The notes under the pieces are model-generated. The model was given only the letters and a program-made list of their open reading frames with translations, was not told the origin of the DNA and made no database searches. This document shows, piece by piece, positions 6,765 through 6,936 of a stretch of 6,936 nt of DNA (positions are counted from its first letter, which is position 1; each line of letters opens with the position of its first letter). Origin of the DNA: a bacterium. GTDB lineage: Bacteria > Ratteibacteria > UBA8468 > B48-G9 > JAFGKM01. Location: the NCBI GenBank assembly GCA_026416755.1, contig JAOAEP010000050.1:1-6936 (forward strand), read 5' to 3'. The translations under genes and the position numbers were made by a program.

Positions 6765-6936
6765 TGAAACTAAAAGGTATTGTTTTTGATGGAGACGGAG
6801 TTTTATTTGATACAGAAAAATTACATGTTTTAGCATGGAAGAAAGTTTTTAAACATTACAATATTAATTTAAGTAAAGATGATTTTGAAGAAGGAATTGG
6901 AGTAGACGACAAGATATTTTTAAAAAAATTAAAAGA
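6764..6936 (+). CDS. HAD-superfamily hydrolase, beta-phosphoglucomutase-like (N-terminal part)
   Basis: The first 57 codons of a gene that continues past the right edge. The protein opens with MKLKGIVFDGDGVLFDTE, HAD motif I (DxDGVLxDTE), where D9 would be the nucleophile and D11 the acid/base. HVLAW (21-25) follows, as in subfamily IA enzymes such as beta-phosphoglucomutase and related sugar-phosphate phosphatases, with an alpha-helical cap beginning after about residue 18. Motifs II-IV are outside the window, so substrate and function cannot be assigned. The ATG at 6764 overlaps the ftsW stop (TAATG), so the gene is probably co-transcribed and translationally coupled with the wall operon; no good Shine-Dalgarno is seen. 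HAD phosphatases acting on MurNAc-6-phosphate (MupP) are known elsewhere, but nothing visible here supports that substrate specifically. Confidence 0.85.
   Translation, partial: MKLKGIVFDGDGVLFDTEKLHVLAWKKVFKHYNINLSKDDFEEGIGVDDKIFLKKLK

Noticed and set aside
1..6936. CRISPR arrays, insertion sequences, tRNA or rRNA genes, riboswitches, terminators
   Set aside because: I saw none. The window is almost wholly coding, with at most 15 nt between genes, and A/T runs are low-complexity coding sequence without GC-rich stems.
1..6936. A new defence or mobile system
   Set aside because: Every gene except the partial HAD gene is a core cell wall or division gene in conserved order, with even composition and no sign of insertion.

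Overview
The window is a stretch of a division and cell wall (dcw) gene cluster, all on the + strand. In order it holds the 3' end of ftsI, complete murE, murF, mraY, murD and ftsW, and the first 57 codons of a HAD-superfamily hydrolase gene that runs off the right edge. Each complete gene is identified by family motifs that can be read in its translation.

The DNA is very AT-rich (about 30% G+C or less by eye), with A/T-ending codons and mostly AGA for arginine. The standard genetic code fits. MurE carries DNPR, the signature of meso-diaminopimelate-adding enzymes, so the wall is probably of the Gram-negative/Bacillus type. The gene order ftsI-murE-murF-mraY-murD-ftsW is typical of free-living bacteria with a full peptidoglycan pathway. 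Several normally well-kept motif positions are altered in MurE, MurF and MraY, which suggests a divergent, possibly poorly sampled lineage. I cannot name the phylum from the sequence alone.

Layout: ftsI (partial) 1-404; murE 382-1902, overlapping ftsI by 23 nt; murF 1905-3245, 2 nt after murE; mraY 3261-4325, 15 nt after murF and with a clear Shine-Dalgarno; murD 4322-5680, ATGA overlap with mraY; ftsW 5646-6764, overlapping murD by 35 nt with its Shine-Dalgarno inside murD; HAD gene 6764 to the end, TAATG overlap. Only 17 bases lie between genes in the whole window. I see no internal promoter or terminator with room to act, and the set looks like one polycistronic operon whose promoter lies upstream. 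There is no gene-free stretch over 300 bases.

How they work together: MurD adds D-Glu to UDP-MurNAc-L-Ala, MurE adds the third residue (probably meso-DAP), and MurF adds D-Ala-D-Ala. MraY moves phospho-MurNAc-pentapeptide onto undecaprenyl phosphate at the membrane. After later lipid II steps (MurG, not in this window), FtsW polymerises glycan and FtsI crosslinks it at the septum. This is a well-known system. The points worth a second look are motif-level oddities, above all a MurF lacking the usual Asn pair of the GxHNxxN motif, and the HAD gene standing where murG often follows ftsW.
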